In this document: in pieces, positions 35,801-44,064 of the stretch
Layout: each line of letters opens with the position of its first letter
Position numbering within the stretch: the stretch's first letter is position 1
DNA from: Prolixibacteraceae bacterium
Lineage (GTDB): Bacteria > Bacteroidota > Bacteroidia > Bacteroidales > Prolixibacteraceae
DNA: 64,000 nt
Reading direction: 5' to 3'
Assembly (NCBI GenBank): GCA_003506435.1
Contig: DOAQ01000028.1
Location: 63,302 to 127,301, forward strand
Notes under the pieces: generated by a model
Databases searched by the model: none
What the model was told of the DNA's origin: nothing
Seen by the model: only the letters and a program-made list of their open reading frames with translations
Position numbers and translations under genes: made by a program

Positions 35801-37927
35801 ATGAAAATTAAAAATCACTATTTGATCTGGCTCCTGGTTGTTTCTACATCTTGCAGCAGTAGGATTAAAATATCAGAAGGAGATTTTAAAGATACTTTTG
35901 ACTACTTACAGGTTATGAAAAGCGGCGATATCAGCCGTACAATCCGTCCCGATACAGCGGTACTGAACCTATACCAGGGGAACGGGCGTTTTGGCTGTTC
36001 GTATGGGCCAATGGGATTGCATAACAATCCTGAGAAAACCGAACTTGAAAAATACGGGAAAACTCAGTATATGCATATTCATCATTTTGCAAGGGCAAAA
36101 TTCGGGTCCGATTATTTACTCCCTTTAGCCCGTATTTATTGGGAAGATGAACCTAACGAAGTTACTAACTACAATCAGTGCCAGTCGTTCTGCGACGGGA
36201 CAATCACAACCAGTTTCGAGGAAGGGAAAAACAAAGTCACCGTTACCACCTGGTTCGACCCGGTTGAAAGAGATTTGGCAGGGATAAAAATCAAGGTAGA
36301 AGGAAAGGCACCTGCCATTATCATTGCCCCTTCCGAAAAGCTGAACGTACATTACAAGCAGGAACTATTGCAAACAGCGTCGTCCGGGTTCGAATCTGGC
36401 TTGTGGAAAATAAATTTATCCTGTTTGAATGTTTCTTCCAATCTTTTTATAAAAACCGATGCTGAAACAAAATTGGATAAGAACCGGATTTATATAAACC
36501 TGAAAGAAGGAGATAATACCATTTTGATTTCGGCAAACAGTAATCCTCAAACCACCCCGGAAGAATCGTTATCACGCACCACCGACTGGTGGCATTCAAA
36601 ATGGGGGAATACAGCCTGCCTTTCACTTCCTGACGGCAATGCACAAAAAATGTGGGTACGTTCGATGGCTTACCTTCTGTCTTCATACAATGATGACAAA
36701 CTCGGTACTGCTCCTCCAATGGGCTTTACGGGAATTGGTTGGCCATTTCCTTTCCCTGAAGATCTTTCATTTATCCATGCGGCTTTGCTTTACACCGGGA
36801 ACATGGATATTGCCAAATCGTGGATTGAATATTGGGCAGAAAGAATTCAGGGAATAAAAGATTACACCAAAAGGCTGTTTGGAGTAGAAGGTGTTTATTC
36901 TCCATGGGTTTTCCCTTATGGCGAATTTGAAGGCTACCATGATCCCGTCCCTCCGAACAAATGCTATTATGAAATCCACAATTCCGGGTATCTGGCCAGG
37001 ATGGCTTACGAAACAGCAATATTTGTAAACGACAGGAATTGGACTCAAAAATATGCCTTACCAATAATCCGCGAAACAGCTTTGTTTTATAAAAATTTCT
37101 GTAAAAAAGAGGCCGATGGTTTATGGCATTTATTTATTACCCCGTCAATGGGTCAAGATGAAGAAGGGGGCGTAAACCAAAAAGATTACCTGTGTGCATT
37201 AACCAGTGCCGAATATTGTTTCCAAAAGGCAATCGAATATAAGCTTGACACGGATGGTTTTTATAAAACTGCCCTGGAAGAAGGGCTTGCATTCCCGGTA
37301 TTAAAATCGAAACAAGGGTTCTACTTCACGAATCAGGGAACCGGTATGGAAAATTTCGGAAAACAAAAACATCCAATACAACTAAACCCATTGGCTTTTT
37401 TACCGATTGACAAGGATGTGTCAACTCCGGCAGCTATTGCCTATAAACTTCGTTATGAAATAACAGAGGATTCATATAAACCCCATTTTTCAGGGTGGAC
37501 ATTGGGCGAGTTCCTGTTAGCAGGATCGCGGATTGGAGATGTGGAAGGATGGAAAAAAGACTGGGCAAACCTGCGGAAATCGGATTATGTTGATGCAGAT
37601 TGGATACAGGTGTATGAATCGAGCCGGTCCCATAATCATTCGTTTTATGTAACCTCCAGCGGGCTGATGGTGCAGACACTGCTGAATAATTTGGTTACAG
37701 ATTGGTTCGGGAAACTTGAAATAGCCAAATGTAATCCTTGGAATGGGAAAATCTTCTTCAGAAATATTTATTCACTTTTAGGGGTGAAAGTCAGTGGAAG
37801 CCTCAAAAATAACAATGCTGAGTTGTTGTTGGAAGCCTGGAAGGATTGTAAATTCGATATAAAAGGGAAGAAAATCAAAATGGTTAAAGGTGAAACCAAA
37901 ACCATCAATTTAAATTTGAATGAGTAA
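35801..37927 (+). CDS. Lipoprotein six-hairpin glycosidase (GH65/GH95-like)
   Basis: A 708-residue protein with a lipoprotein signal (LLVVSTSC). The N-terminal ~260 residues are a beta-supersandwich (LYQGNGRFGCSYGPMGLHNN, HIHHFARAKFG). Then comes an (alpha/alpha)6 barrel with WPFPFPEDLSFIHAALLYTG, FPYGEFEGYHDPVPPNKCYYEIHNSGYLA, FITPSMGQDEEGG and a beta end. The layout matches GH65/GH95/GH15-type enzymes, and the catalytic acid may be in FPEDLS or the GQDEEGG region. It follows the GH36-like gene after 155 bases, and the gap holds repeat copy A. Exact family uncertain. Confidence 0.7.
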   Translation: MKIKNHYLIWLLVVSTSCSSRIKISEGDFKDTFDYLQVMKSGDISRTIRPDTAVLNLYQGNGRFGCSYGPMGLHNNPEKTELEKYGKTQYMHIHHFARAKFGSDYLLPLARIYWEDEPNEVTNYNQCQSFCDGTITTSFEEGKNKVTVTTWFDPVERDLAGIKIKVEGKAPAIIIAPSEKLNVHYKQELLQTASSGFESGLWKINLSCLNVSSNLFIKTDAETKLDKNRIYINLKEGDNTILISANSNPQTTPEESLSRTTDWWHSKWGNTACLSLPDGNAQKMWVRSMAYLLSSYNDDKLGTAPPMGFTGIGWPFPFPEDLSFIHAALLYTGNMDIAKSWIEYWAERIQGIKDYTKRLFGVEGVYSPWVFPYGEFEGYHDPVPPNKCYYEIHNSGYLARMAYETAIFVNDRNWTQKYALPIIRETALFYKNFCKKEADGLWHLFITPSMGQDEEGGVNQKDYLCALTSAEYCFQKAIEYKLDTDGFYKTALEEGLAFPVLKSKQGFYFTNQGTGMENFGKQKHPIQLNPLAFLPIDKDVSTPAAIAYKLRYEITEDSYKPHFSGWTLGEFLLAGSRIGDVEGWKKDWANLRKSDYVDADWIQVYESSRSHNHSFYVTSSGLMVQTLLNNLVTDWFGKLEIAKCNPWNGKIFFRNIYSLLGVKVSGSLKNNNAELLLEAWKDCKFDIKGKKIKMVKGETKTINLNLNE

Positions 37928-38006
37928 TAATTATTGCGACGGCTTGCAAGTGTAAAATGAATAGGGACATGGGCGAAGTTTTTCCTCCTGAAATAGTTCT
38001 AAAAAT

Positions 38007-38213
38007 AATCCAACTAGAAGAAAGGGGGTTGTTGTGGTTTTTACCAATTCAAATAGGAAGTTTTTTTACATTAACAAGCATTCGATATCTGGAAAAATAG
38101 TACATAACGAAGGGGCGAATGTCTCCATCTGCCCGGACAAACACGCGAAAATTAGTGTTGAATTTAATGAAGCTTCCGCTGTAATCATTTTTTTTGGTGT
38201 TGAAGAGGGTTAA
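38007..38213 (+). pseudogene. Decayed 3' fragment of a second GH36-like gene
   Basis: Alignable with the end of the GH36-like gene (about 35445-35645). Long identical runs include acacgcgaaaattagtgttg plus following bases, and tgtctccatc. The copy carries an in-frame TAG in place of a coding TGG-type codon near 38098 and small changes that break the frame. There is no start. It fills most of the 323-bp gap before the phosphoesterase. The first ~80 bases of the gap (37928-38006) hold nothing I can identify. Confidence 0.85.
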
Positions 38214-38250
38214 AACAGGATTTTTTGACTCTATATATAAGTAAAAGCTT

Positions 38251-39504
38251 ATGGGAAAAATGAAACGACGATTTTTATTTTTTACGTTCCTGGTTCTGGT
38301 CATCACTTATGGTTATTCTCTGGAACCATTAAAGGAGGCTTATCCTTTCCAACCCGTATCGTTTACCCAGGTAAAAATTGAAGACACAGGACGGAGCAAC
38401 AATTTTGCCGTCGCTGCCGGGGTAAAACTGAAAGCTGGCCCCTATATACAATGCCTGGGACAAAATGAAATGACAGTCCGATGGATAACCAATGAACCCT
38501 GTTTCAGTTGGGTCGAGTATGGATCAGATCCGGATGTTCTTGGACAAAAAGCTGAATCGGTTAAAGATGGGCTTGTACAGGCAAACAATACTGTTCATGC
38601 TGTTACCATTAAGGGATTGACTCCCGGACAAATTTATTATTACCGGGTTTGTTCGAAACCGATAGAAAGCTTTAAACCATACCAGGTCATATATGGAAAT
38701 ACCTACACCAGTGAAGTTTATTCATTTGAAACTTTTAATTCTTCAAAGAAAAAAGTGTCGTTTCTGGTGTTCAACGATATCCACGACCGCCCGGAATCGT
38801 TCAGCCATTTATTGCCATATCAATCATCGGAAAAGAAGGATTTTGTTTTGATGAATGGTGATATTTTCGGTCATCTCGACAACGAGGATCAGATTGTAAA
38901 AAATTTACTGGTACCGTTTGCCGGGGTTTCTTCCAATAGCCCAATGGTATTTTCGCGTGGTAACCACGAAACGAGAGGTGTGTTTGCACGTCATCTCGAT
39001 CAGTATTTCAACCGGGGCCAACATGGTTTTTATTATTCGTTCAGAGCAGGACCGGTGTATTGCATTGTACTCGACTCGGGTGAAGATAAACCCGATGATA
39101 ACAATGAATATTTCGGATTGGTAAAATTCGATCCTTATCGGGTAGCCCAACGCGAATGGTTGAAGCAGGAAATAAAGAAAAAAGAATTTAAAAAAGCGAA
39201 ATACAAAGTGGTGTTCAGCCATATTCCCCCGTTCTATTCCGGCGATTGGCACGGGACCATGCATTGTCGTGAGGTATGGGCCGATGTTTTTAATGAAGCC
39301 AAAATTGATCTCCTGATTTCGGGCCATACACATGTTGCGGGCATTCACCCTAAAGTGGAAGGGTTACATAATTACCCGATTGTAATAGGAGGCGGACCAA
39401 AAGACGGACAGCGGACTATGATCGAAGTTAAAGCTGATGAACAATCGTTCCATTTAAAATTGATTGATGATTCAGGCAAAATAAAAGAAGAACTGACTTT
39501 GTAA
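38251..39504 (+). CDS. Exported metallophosphoesterase with purple-acid-phosphatase-like N-domain
   Basis: A 417-residue protein with signal peptide (about 1-24) and an N-terminal fibronectin-like domain (about 60-165, GPYIQCLGQNEMTVRWITNEP, GLTPGQIYYYRV). The calcineurin-type catalytic domain has the full metal set: FNDIHD, MNGDIFGH, SRGNHETRG, FSHIPP and SGHTHVAG. It would hydrolyse phosphate mono- or diesters in the periplasm or outside. Phosphoesterases of this kind often travel with glycosidases in Bacteroidetes loci and may free phosphate from decorated glycans. It lies after the GH36-like remnant and before the beta-propeller enzyme. Confidence 0.85.
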   Translation: MGKMKRRFLFFTFLVLVITYGYSLEPLKEAYPFQPVSFTQVKIEDTGRSNNFAVAAGVKLKAGPYIQCLGQNEMTVRWITNEPCFSWVEYGSDPDVLGQKAESVKDGLVQANNTVHAVTIKGLTPGQIYYYRVCSKPIESFKPYQVIYGNTYTSEVYSFETFNSSKKKVSFLVFNDIHDRPESFSHLLPYQSSEKKDFVLMNGDIFGHLDNEDQIVKNLLVPFAGVSSNSPMVFSRGNHETRGVFARHLDQYFNRGQHGFYYSFRAGPVYCIVLDSGEDKPDDNNEYFGLVKFDPYRVAQREWLKQEIKKKEFKKAKYKVVFSHIPPFYSGDWHGTMHCREVWADVFNEAKIDLLISGHTHVAGIHPKVEGLHNYPIVIGGGPKDGQRTMIEVKADEQSFHLKLIDDSGKIKEELTL

Positions 39505-39518
39505 CTGACAAGCCAACC

Positions 39519-39585
39519 ATGAAACGAACATGTTGCGATCAACACAAACCCAATGGAAGAAAATTGTACAACATGTGAGTTCCAT
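39519..39585 (+). repeat. Dispersed direct repeat, copy B
   Basis: This stretch begins ATGAAACGAACATGTTGC and ends ACATGTGAGTTCCAT, matching copy A at 35667-35728 at both ends with a few indels in the middle. It lies between the phosphoesterase stop (39504) and the next start (39615). Confidence 0.65.
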
Positions 39586-39614
39586 ACGACAATTAAAAAA
39601 CAAATTATTTACGT

Positions 39615-40547
39615 ATGAAAAACCTAATTACCAAACTAACTTATTTAAGCCTGATCCTGTTTCTTTGGACATGCAACAGCCCGGTTAAAACTGATTCTTC
39701 CATTATTTTTTCTCCTGAAATGGTTGAATTTAAACCCTGTTCAGAAAATCCGGTTTTTGCCGGAACCGACACGAATACCTGGGACAAAAAAATCCGTGAA
39801 CGCGGGTATATTTTGTTTGAAGATGGCTTTTATAAAATGTGGTATACCGGGTACAATCCGGAAATGGCCAAACCAAAATTTTTGGGTTATGCCACATCAA
39901 CCGATGGTATCCATTGGGAAAGGTATCCCGGAAACCCGATTTTCAGCGAAAAATGGACAGAAGACATGTTTGTGTTAAAAAATGAAGGCACGTATTACAT
40001 GTATGCCGAAGGGGACAACGATGTAGCGCATTTGCTTACTTCGACCGACGGAATTCAATGGCGCGAACAGGGCGATTTAACCATCCTGTCGGCAGCAGGC
40101 GATACGATCCCCGGCCCTTACGGAACACCCGTTGTTTGGGTCGAAGACGGGAAATGGTACCTTTTCTACGAGCGGAACGATCTGGGTATTTGGATTGCTG
40201 GATCAACCGATAAAATAAATTGGAAAAACATTCAGGATGAGCCTGTCATTGCTTTAGGTCCCGAAAAATATGATATTGCCGCTGTTGCCGCCAATCAGGT
40301 GGTAAAGTTTAACGGAAAGTATTACATCTACTATCATGCCACCGACCGGCCCGACTGGCAACATCCATCTTCTCCGGTAGTATGGACTTCCAATATAGCC
40401 ATGTCAACCGATTTGATCCATTGGGTCAAATACCCCGGCAACCCGTTTGTTGAAGGCGACCATTCCAGCCCGATCCTGGTTTTCGATGGCAAAAAACCAA
40501 GCCTCTATACCATGCATTCGGAAGTATGCCGTTATTCCTCAAAATAA
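39615..40547 (+). CDS. Five-bladed beta-propeller glycosidase lipoprotein (GH43/GH32/GH130-like)
   Basis: A 310-residue lipoprotein (signal ending LFLWTC). The chain consists of propeller blades with repeated signature strands: YATSTDGIHWERYPGNPIF, STDGIQWREQG, STDKINWKNIQ and STDLIHWVKYPGNPFV. Blade loops carry possible acids (PVFAGTDTNTWDKKIRE, TPVVWVEDGKWYLFYE). This pattern occurs in GH43, GH32 and GH130 and in uncharacterised arabinosidase-like families, so the substrate is open. It is the last gene of the GH36-like to propeller series. Confidence 0.75.
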   Translation: MKNLITKLTYLSLILFLWTCNSPVKTDSSIIFSPEMVEFKPCSENPVFAGTDTNTWDKKIRERGYILFEDGFYKMWYTGYNPEMAKPKFLGYATSTDGIHWERYPGNPIFSEKWTEDMFVLKNEGTYYMYAEGDNDVAHLLTSTDGIQWREQGDLTILSAAGDTIPGPYGTPVVWVEDGKWYLFYERNDLGIWIAGSTDKINWKNIQDEPVIALGPEKYDIAAVAANQVVKFNGKYYIYYHATDRPDWQHPSSPVVWTSNIAMSTDLIHWVKYPGNPFVEGDHSSPILVFDGKKPSLYTMHSEVCRYSSK

Positions 40548-40818
40548 TTTTAGAAGAAAATAATGGAAAGTCAAAAACCGAACGAGTGTGTTTAATGGGA
40601 AGGCTTTGATTTCCGGGACACCATCATGTTTATGGTCAAAGGGATACATAATAATCGTACCGAAAAAAAATTACGAGTTACTTTTCTTTTTACTTTTTAA
40701 TATATAACCTTGTAAAAAGTCGCTCAAATTCTGATAGAGTATCGCTTTTATTTGAAAACAGAGAGTATAAATGAGCGATGGAATACTCTTTACAATGCTA
40801 CAATAGAAAGGTAATACC
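40548..40818 (+). other. 271-bp gap with a short coding relic and an imperfect dyad
   Basis: From 40596 to 40700 one frame stays open and reads WEGFDFRDTIMFMVKG before turning into low-complexity A/T. This looks like a relic of a coding sequence that I cannot identify, with no start. From about 40735 to 40793 is an imperfect dyad (AGAGTATCGCT against AGCGA...ATACTCT) just upstream of the transporter gene, possibly an operator. Nothing else is seen. Confidence 0.4.
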
Positions 40819-42141
40819 ATGTGGTTAATGGATTATTTGAAAAGTGCACCGGCAATTGCACCACTGCCGGAAGAGCAGGTTGCGTCTGCCTATCGGAAAT
40901 TTAGAATTCAGGTTTTTGTATCTGTTTATTTTGGATATGCATTTTTTTATCTGATTCGTAAAAATTTGTCGATTGCGTTGCCTGCTATGATGGATTCGTT
41001 GCAATTAAGCAAAACACAGATGGGCGTTATTTTATCATTGTTTGGTGCAACCTATGCGCTTGCCAAATTGGTAAACGGACCATTATGCGACCGATCAAAT
41101 CCCCGGTATTTCATGGCTTTTGCGCTTTTTGGAGCTGCTGTGGTTTCAATTCTTTTTGGTTTGAGTTCAAGTATTTTGTTTTTCGGGATTTTCTGGATAA
41201 TGAATGGATATTTCCAATCCATGGGTAGTCCCATTGGCCCGAAAACGATGGCAAACTGGTTTAGCGCAAAAGAACGGGGGCGATTTTACAGCATTTGGAA
41301 TACATGTCATAATATAGGTTCATTTGCTATCGTACTAGCAGGTGGATTCATTGTTGAAAGAATGGGGTGGCGGTTTGGCTTTTTTCTGCCTGCAGGACTT
41401 TGTCTGTTAGGAGCCCTGATGGTTGCCTGGAAAATGCAGGACCGACCTGAATCAGTTGGTTTGCCTCCAATACAGGTGTATCATGGTGATGTTGTTAAAA
41501 ACACGGTTATGGATACCAATGAATCGGCAAAAGAATTGTTCCAAAAATATGTATTAAGAAATTCCAGAATCTGGTTACTGGCGTTTTCATGTATGCTTAT
41601 TTATATGGTAAGATACGGTTTAGGGGATTGGGGCGTTACTTATTTAACTGAAGTAAAAAAGATTTCCATTAGTTCCGGTGGTGTAAAGTCCAGTTTTTTG
41701 GAATTAATGGCTATCCCCGGTACTATTTTGGCAGGTTTTATTGCTGATAAATTTTTCCCGAAAAAAAATCTTGCTGTTGCTTTAATTTATATAATTGGGG
41801 TTATTGCTTCAATCTTTTTTATTTATTATTTGCCCGAAAATGCCGGTATTTGGGATGGTGTTGCTTTTGGGATGGCTGGATTTTTTATCTACGGTGCCCA
41901 GATGGTTTGTACTGGTCTTGGTCCGCTTGCACTGGTACCGCGAAGAGCTGTGGCAACTGCTGTCGGTCTGACCGGTGCAATGAGTTATATAGGAACGTTC
42001 TTGACGTCAATTATTAGCGGTTGGATTAGTGATCATTGGGGATGGACTAGTACATTTATATTTTGGATCGCATGTGCATTGATAGCGTTGCTTATTTTAA
42101 TACCATTGGTCATAATGAAGAACACAAAAGAAAGTTATTAG
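40819..42141 (+). CDS. MFS transporter of the organophosphate:phosphate antiporter (GlpT/UhpT) family
   Basis: A 440-residue, 12-helix inner-membrane protein. The N-terminal VYFGYAFFYLIRKNLSIALPAM is the OPA-family signature that begins TM1, and NGPLCDRSNPRYFMAF is the TM2-3 loop. GSPIGPKTMANWFSAKERGRFYSIWNTCHNIGS lies in the central N-domain, and a long loop joins the halves. Family members swap glycerol-3-P, hexose-6-P or phosphoglycerate for Pi. AAAGG at 40807-40811, 7 bases before the ATG, is a fair Shine-Dalgarno site, unusual here. A HAD phosphatase gene follows after 22 bases, fitting uptake followed by dephosphorylation. Confidence 0.87.
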   Translation: MWLMDYLKSAPAIAPLPEEQVASAYRKFRIQVFVSVYFGYAFFYLIRKNLSIALPAMMDSLQLSKTQMGVILSLFGATYALAKLVNGPLCDRSNPRYFMAFALFGAAVVSILFGLSSSILFFGIFWIMNGYFQSMGSPIGPKTMANWFSAKERGRFYSIWNTCHNIGSFAIVLAGGFIVERMGWRFGFFLPAGLCLLGALMVAWKMQDRPESVGLPPIQVYHGDVVKNTVMDTNESAKELFQKYVLRNSRIWLLAFSCMLIYMVRYGLGDWGVTYLTEVKKISISSGGVKSSFLELMAIPGTILAGFIADKFFPKKNLAVALIYIIGVIASIFFIYYLPENAGIWDGVAFGMAGFFIYGAQMVCTGLGPLALVPRRAVATAVGLTGAMSYIGTFLTSIISGWISDHWGWTSTFIFWIACALIALLILIPLVIMKNTKESY

Positions 42142-42150
42142 AAACTATAA

Positions 42151-42156
42151 AAGGAG
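42151..42156 (+). promoter_or_regulatory. Canonical ribosome-binding site (AAGGAG)
   Basis: AAGGAG lies 7 bases before the ATG at 42164. It is a full Shine-Dalgarno site in a genome region where almost all other starts lack one, so it both supports this start and marks the gene pair as atypical. Confidence 0.7.
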
Positions 42157-42163
42157 TTTAAAT

Positions 42164-42778
42164 ATGAAAGAAAATAATAAAAGTTTTTCAACTGTTTTTT
42201 TTGATGTTGGCGGTGTATTGCTCATTGATTTTATTGACTGGAAAATTAAAGATTTGGCTACAAAATATGCAGTAAATGAAAATTTGCTGTTTGATGCGAA
42301 AAAGAAATTTCGTCCAATGGCTGACCGTGGTGAAATAAGTGATCCGGAATTCTGGAAATTGCTCCTGAAAACTGTGAATATCTCTGCCGATGTCGATGAT
42401 ATTGATTTGGAACCATATATGAAAACAGTTGATGGGGGAATAGATATTGCACAGAAATTAAATGCAAGCGGATACAAAATTGCAATCCTTTCCAACGATT
42501 CTGTTGAAATGTCAAACCACCGCCGAAAAAAATATGGTTTTGATGATCTCTTCGATCGTATTATTATATCCTGTTACTGTGGTGTTAATAAACCGGAAAG
42601 CAGAATTTACGAGATAGCTTTAAATGAGCTGAATGTAAAATCGGAACAAGCAATTTTTATAGACGACAGACAGGAAAATATTGATGCAGCAACCAATCTT
42701 GGGATAATGGGTATACTGTTTGAAAGCGCAACTCAAGTCAGAAACAGGTTGGCAGAACTCGGCGTTGTTCTCCCATAG
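42164..42778 (+). CDS. HAD-superfamily phosphatase, subfamily IA type
   Basis: A 204-residue cytoplasmic phosphatase. Motif I is FFDVGGVLL, which keeps the first Asp but has Gly at the +2 Asp place, as in some epoxide-hydrolase-like or YihX-like members. Motif II is ILSNDS, motif III is the Lys in GVNKPESRIYE, and motif IV is FIDDRQENIDAA. YihX-type enzymes act on sugar phosphates such as glucose-1-P. It is co-transcribed with the OPA antiporter, and the pair ends in a strong terminator. Substrate not predictable. Confidence 0.83.
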   Translation: MKENNKSFSTVFFDVGGVLLIDFIDWKIKDLATKYAVNENLLFDAKKKFRPMADRGEISDPEFWKLLLKTVNISADVDDIDLEPYMKTVDGGIDIAQKLNASGYKIAILSNDSVEMSNHRRKKYGFDDLFDRIIISCYCGVNKPESRIYEIALNELNVKSEQAIFIDDRQENIDAATNLGIMGILFESATQVRNRLAELGVVLP

Positions 42779-42821
42779 ATAAAACAATACTAATGACAGC
42801 AAGGTTTTCGATGCAAATAAA

Positions 42822-42857
42822 ATAAAAAAAGAGGTCAAATTTGACCTCTTTTTTTAT
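42822..42857. terminator. Perfect-dyad terminator after the antiporter/HAD pair
   Basis: An uninterrupted 18-bp inverted repeat centred between 42839 and 42840, with the core GAGGTCAAATTTGACCTC flanked by A and T runs, so it can work on either strand. It lies 44 bases after the HAD stop. Confidence 0.85.
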
Positions 42858-43235
42858 GGCTTCCCAGGTAGTGGGGATCTTACTATTTTTCATCCGCTTA
42901 AATATCAAACCATTACGCCAAATTTTTTACTCAAAAGTCCCTGAAATTATGCCATATCCAATTTGAACTCGTTTGATTTAATTTGATATGCGAAGGTAAA
43001 AAATTATTGAATCAAGAAAAAAATTCAATCCAAATAAGATTTAGAAACGCACCACATTTTGAACTAAAATAAATTAAAATGCCCACTCTCTACATCAGAT
43101 GTTCCCATTTTCAATGTCAATATGATGTCTATTTAACCGGGGAGAAAAGATTGGAAGAGTCAAAATTTTCTTTAGTTTTTTAAAATAAAAATCAGTAAAG
43201 CCGACTCTGTTGATATACTGAATTTTATAACACAG
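42858..43235. other. Gene-free AT-rich stretch
   Basis: No open frame with coding character was seen on either strand, and no clear repeat. It separates the transferred-looking antiporter pair from the second sigma-factor locus and ends in the promoter-like sequence noted next. Confidence 0.5.
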
Positions 43236-43266
43236 TCTTTATATCTGGAATTAAAACCTATTTTTG
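43236..43266 (+). promoter_or_regulatory. Probable Bacteroidetes promoter of the second ECF sigma gene
   Basis: TATTTTTG at 43259-43266 matches the -7 box TAnnTTTG exactly. About 18 bases upstream is a weak -33 match (TCTTT, 43236-43240). The TTG start codon at 43291 is only 24 bases from the box, giving a very short leader. Confidence 0.45.
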
Positions 43267-43290
43267 TATGGAATAAAAGGCTAATTAAAA

Positions 43291-43875
43291 TTGAAGTTAT
43301 TACCACCGGATAATGAATTGATTGAAAATCTGCGGAAAGGCGATGTGGAAGCTTTTGATCTGGTATATAAGAAATATGCCCAGAAACTTTATGCCTTTTC
43401 GTTAAAGTACCTGAAATCTGTTGAAGAAACAGAAGAACTGGTTCAATCGGTTTTTCTGAAGGTATGGGAAAATCAGCAAAACCTGAAAACGGAGACCTCT
43501 TTTAAATCGTACCTGTTCACCATTGCTTATAACGAAATCTGCAATTTGTTCCGTCGAAGAAAATATCAACAGAAGTTTATTTCCCGAACAACAACAGAAA
43601 ACCAGAAAACCTTCGAAGTTACTGAAGATCAAATTGACTATAAATTTGTGTTGCAACAGGTCGAAATGATTCTTGCCAGATTGCCCGAAAAGCAAAAGAT
43701 CATTTTCATAAAAAGCAGGATAGAAGGCAAATCAACCAAAGAGATTGCATCGGAACACGGGCTTTCACCAGGGACGGTTGATAATTATATTTCCGAAGCC
43801 TTAAAATTCATTCGTGCGAATTTAAAAGATGAACATCTTGCGGTGTTACTTTTCCTCTCGTTGTTCTTCTTTTAG
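43291..43875 (+). CDS. ECF sigma factor, FecI-like (second locus)
   Basis: A 194-residue sigma factor with the same layout as the first one. Region 2 is VEAFDLVYKKYAQKLYAFSLKYL through EELVQSVFLKVWENQQ, with SYLFTIAYNEICNLFRRRKY. Region 4 is LPEKQKIIFIKSRIEGKSTKEIASEHGLSPGTVDNYISEAL. The TTG at 43291 is taken as start, as no ATG lies between the promoter box and region 2. It works with the FecR-like protein and STN-SusC that follow. The C-terminal hydrophobic end (LAVLLFLSLFFF) is usual for this group. Confidence 0.87.
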   Translation: MKLLPPDNELIENLRKGDVEAFDLVYKKYAQKLYAFSLKYLKSVEETEELVQSVFLKVWENQQNLKTETSFKSYLFTIAYNEICNLFRRRKYQQKFISRTTTENQKTFEVTEDQIDYKFVLQQVEMILARLPEKQKIIFIKSRIEGKSTKEIASEHGLSPGTVDNYISEALKFIRANLKDEHLAVLLFLSLFFF

Positions 43876-44064
43876 TACTTATGTCTTATAAATTTGAATT
43901 TTTACACCTATTGTTAGTGTTTCATTTATAGATTGTTATTGAAAGAAACACTTTTTCCTCCAAAAAAAATCACTAATTTTAATGAGATTTTTGAACTTCG
44001 TGTGTATAACTAATACAAAAGAGGATTAATTACTGTTTGCTCTTTCTTTTATACATAAACGAAA

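Noticed and set aside
38049..38306. 85-codon minus-strand open frame across the GH36-like relic
   Set aside because: It covers the relic and the start of the phosphoesterase gene on the opposite strand, and has no family features.
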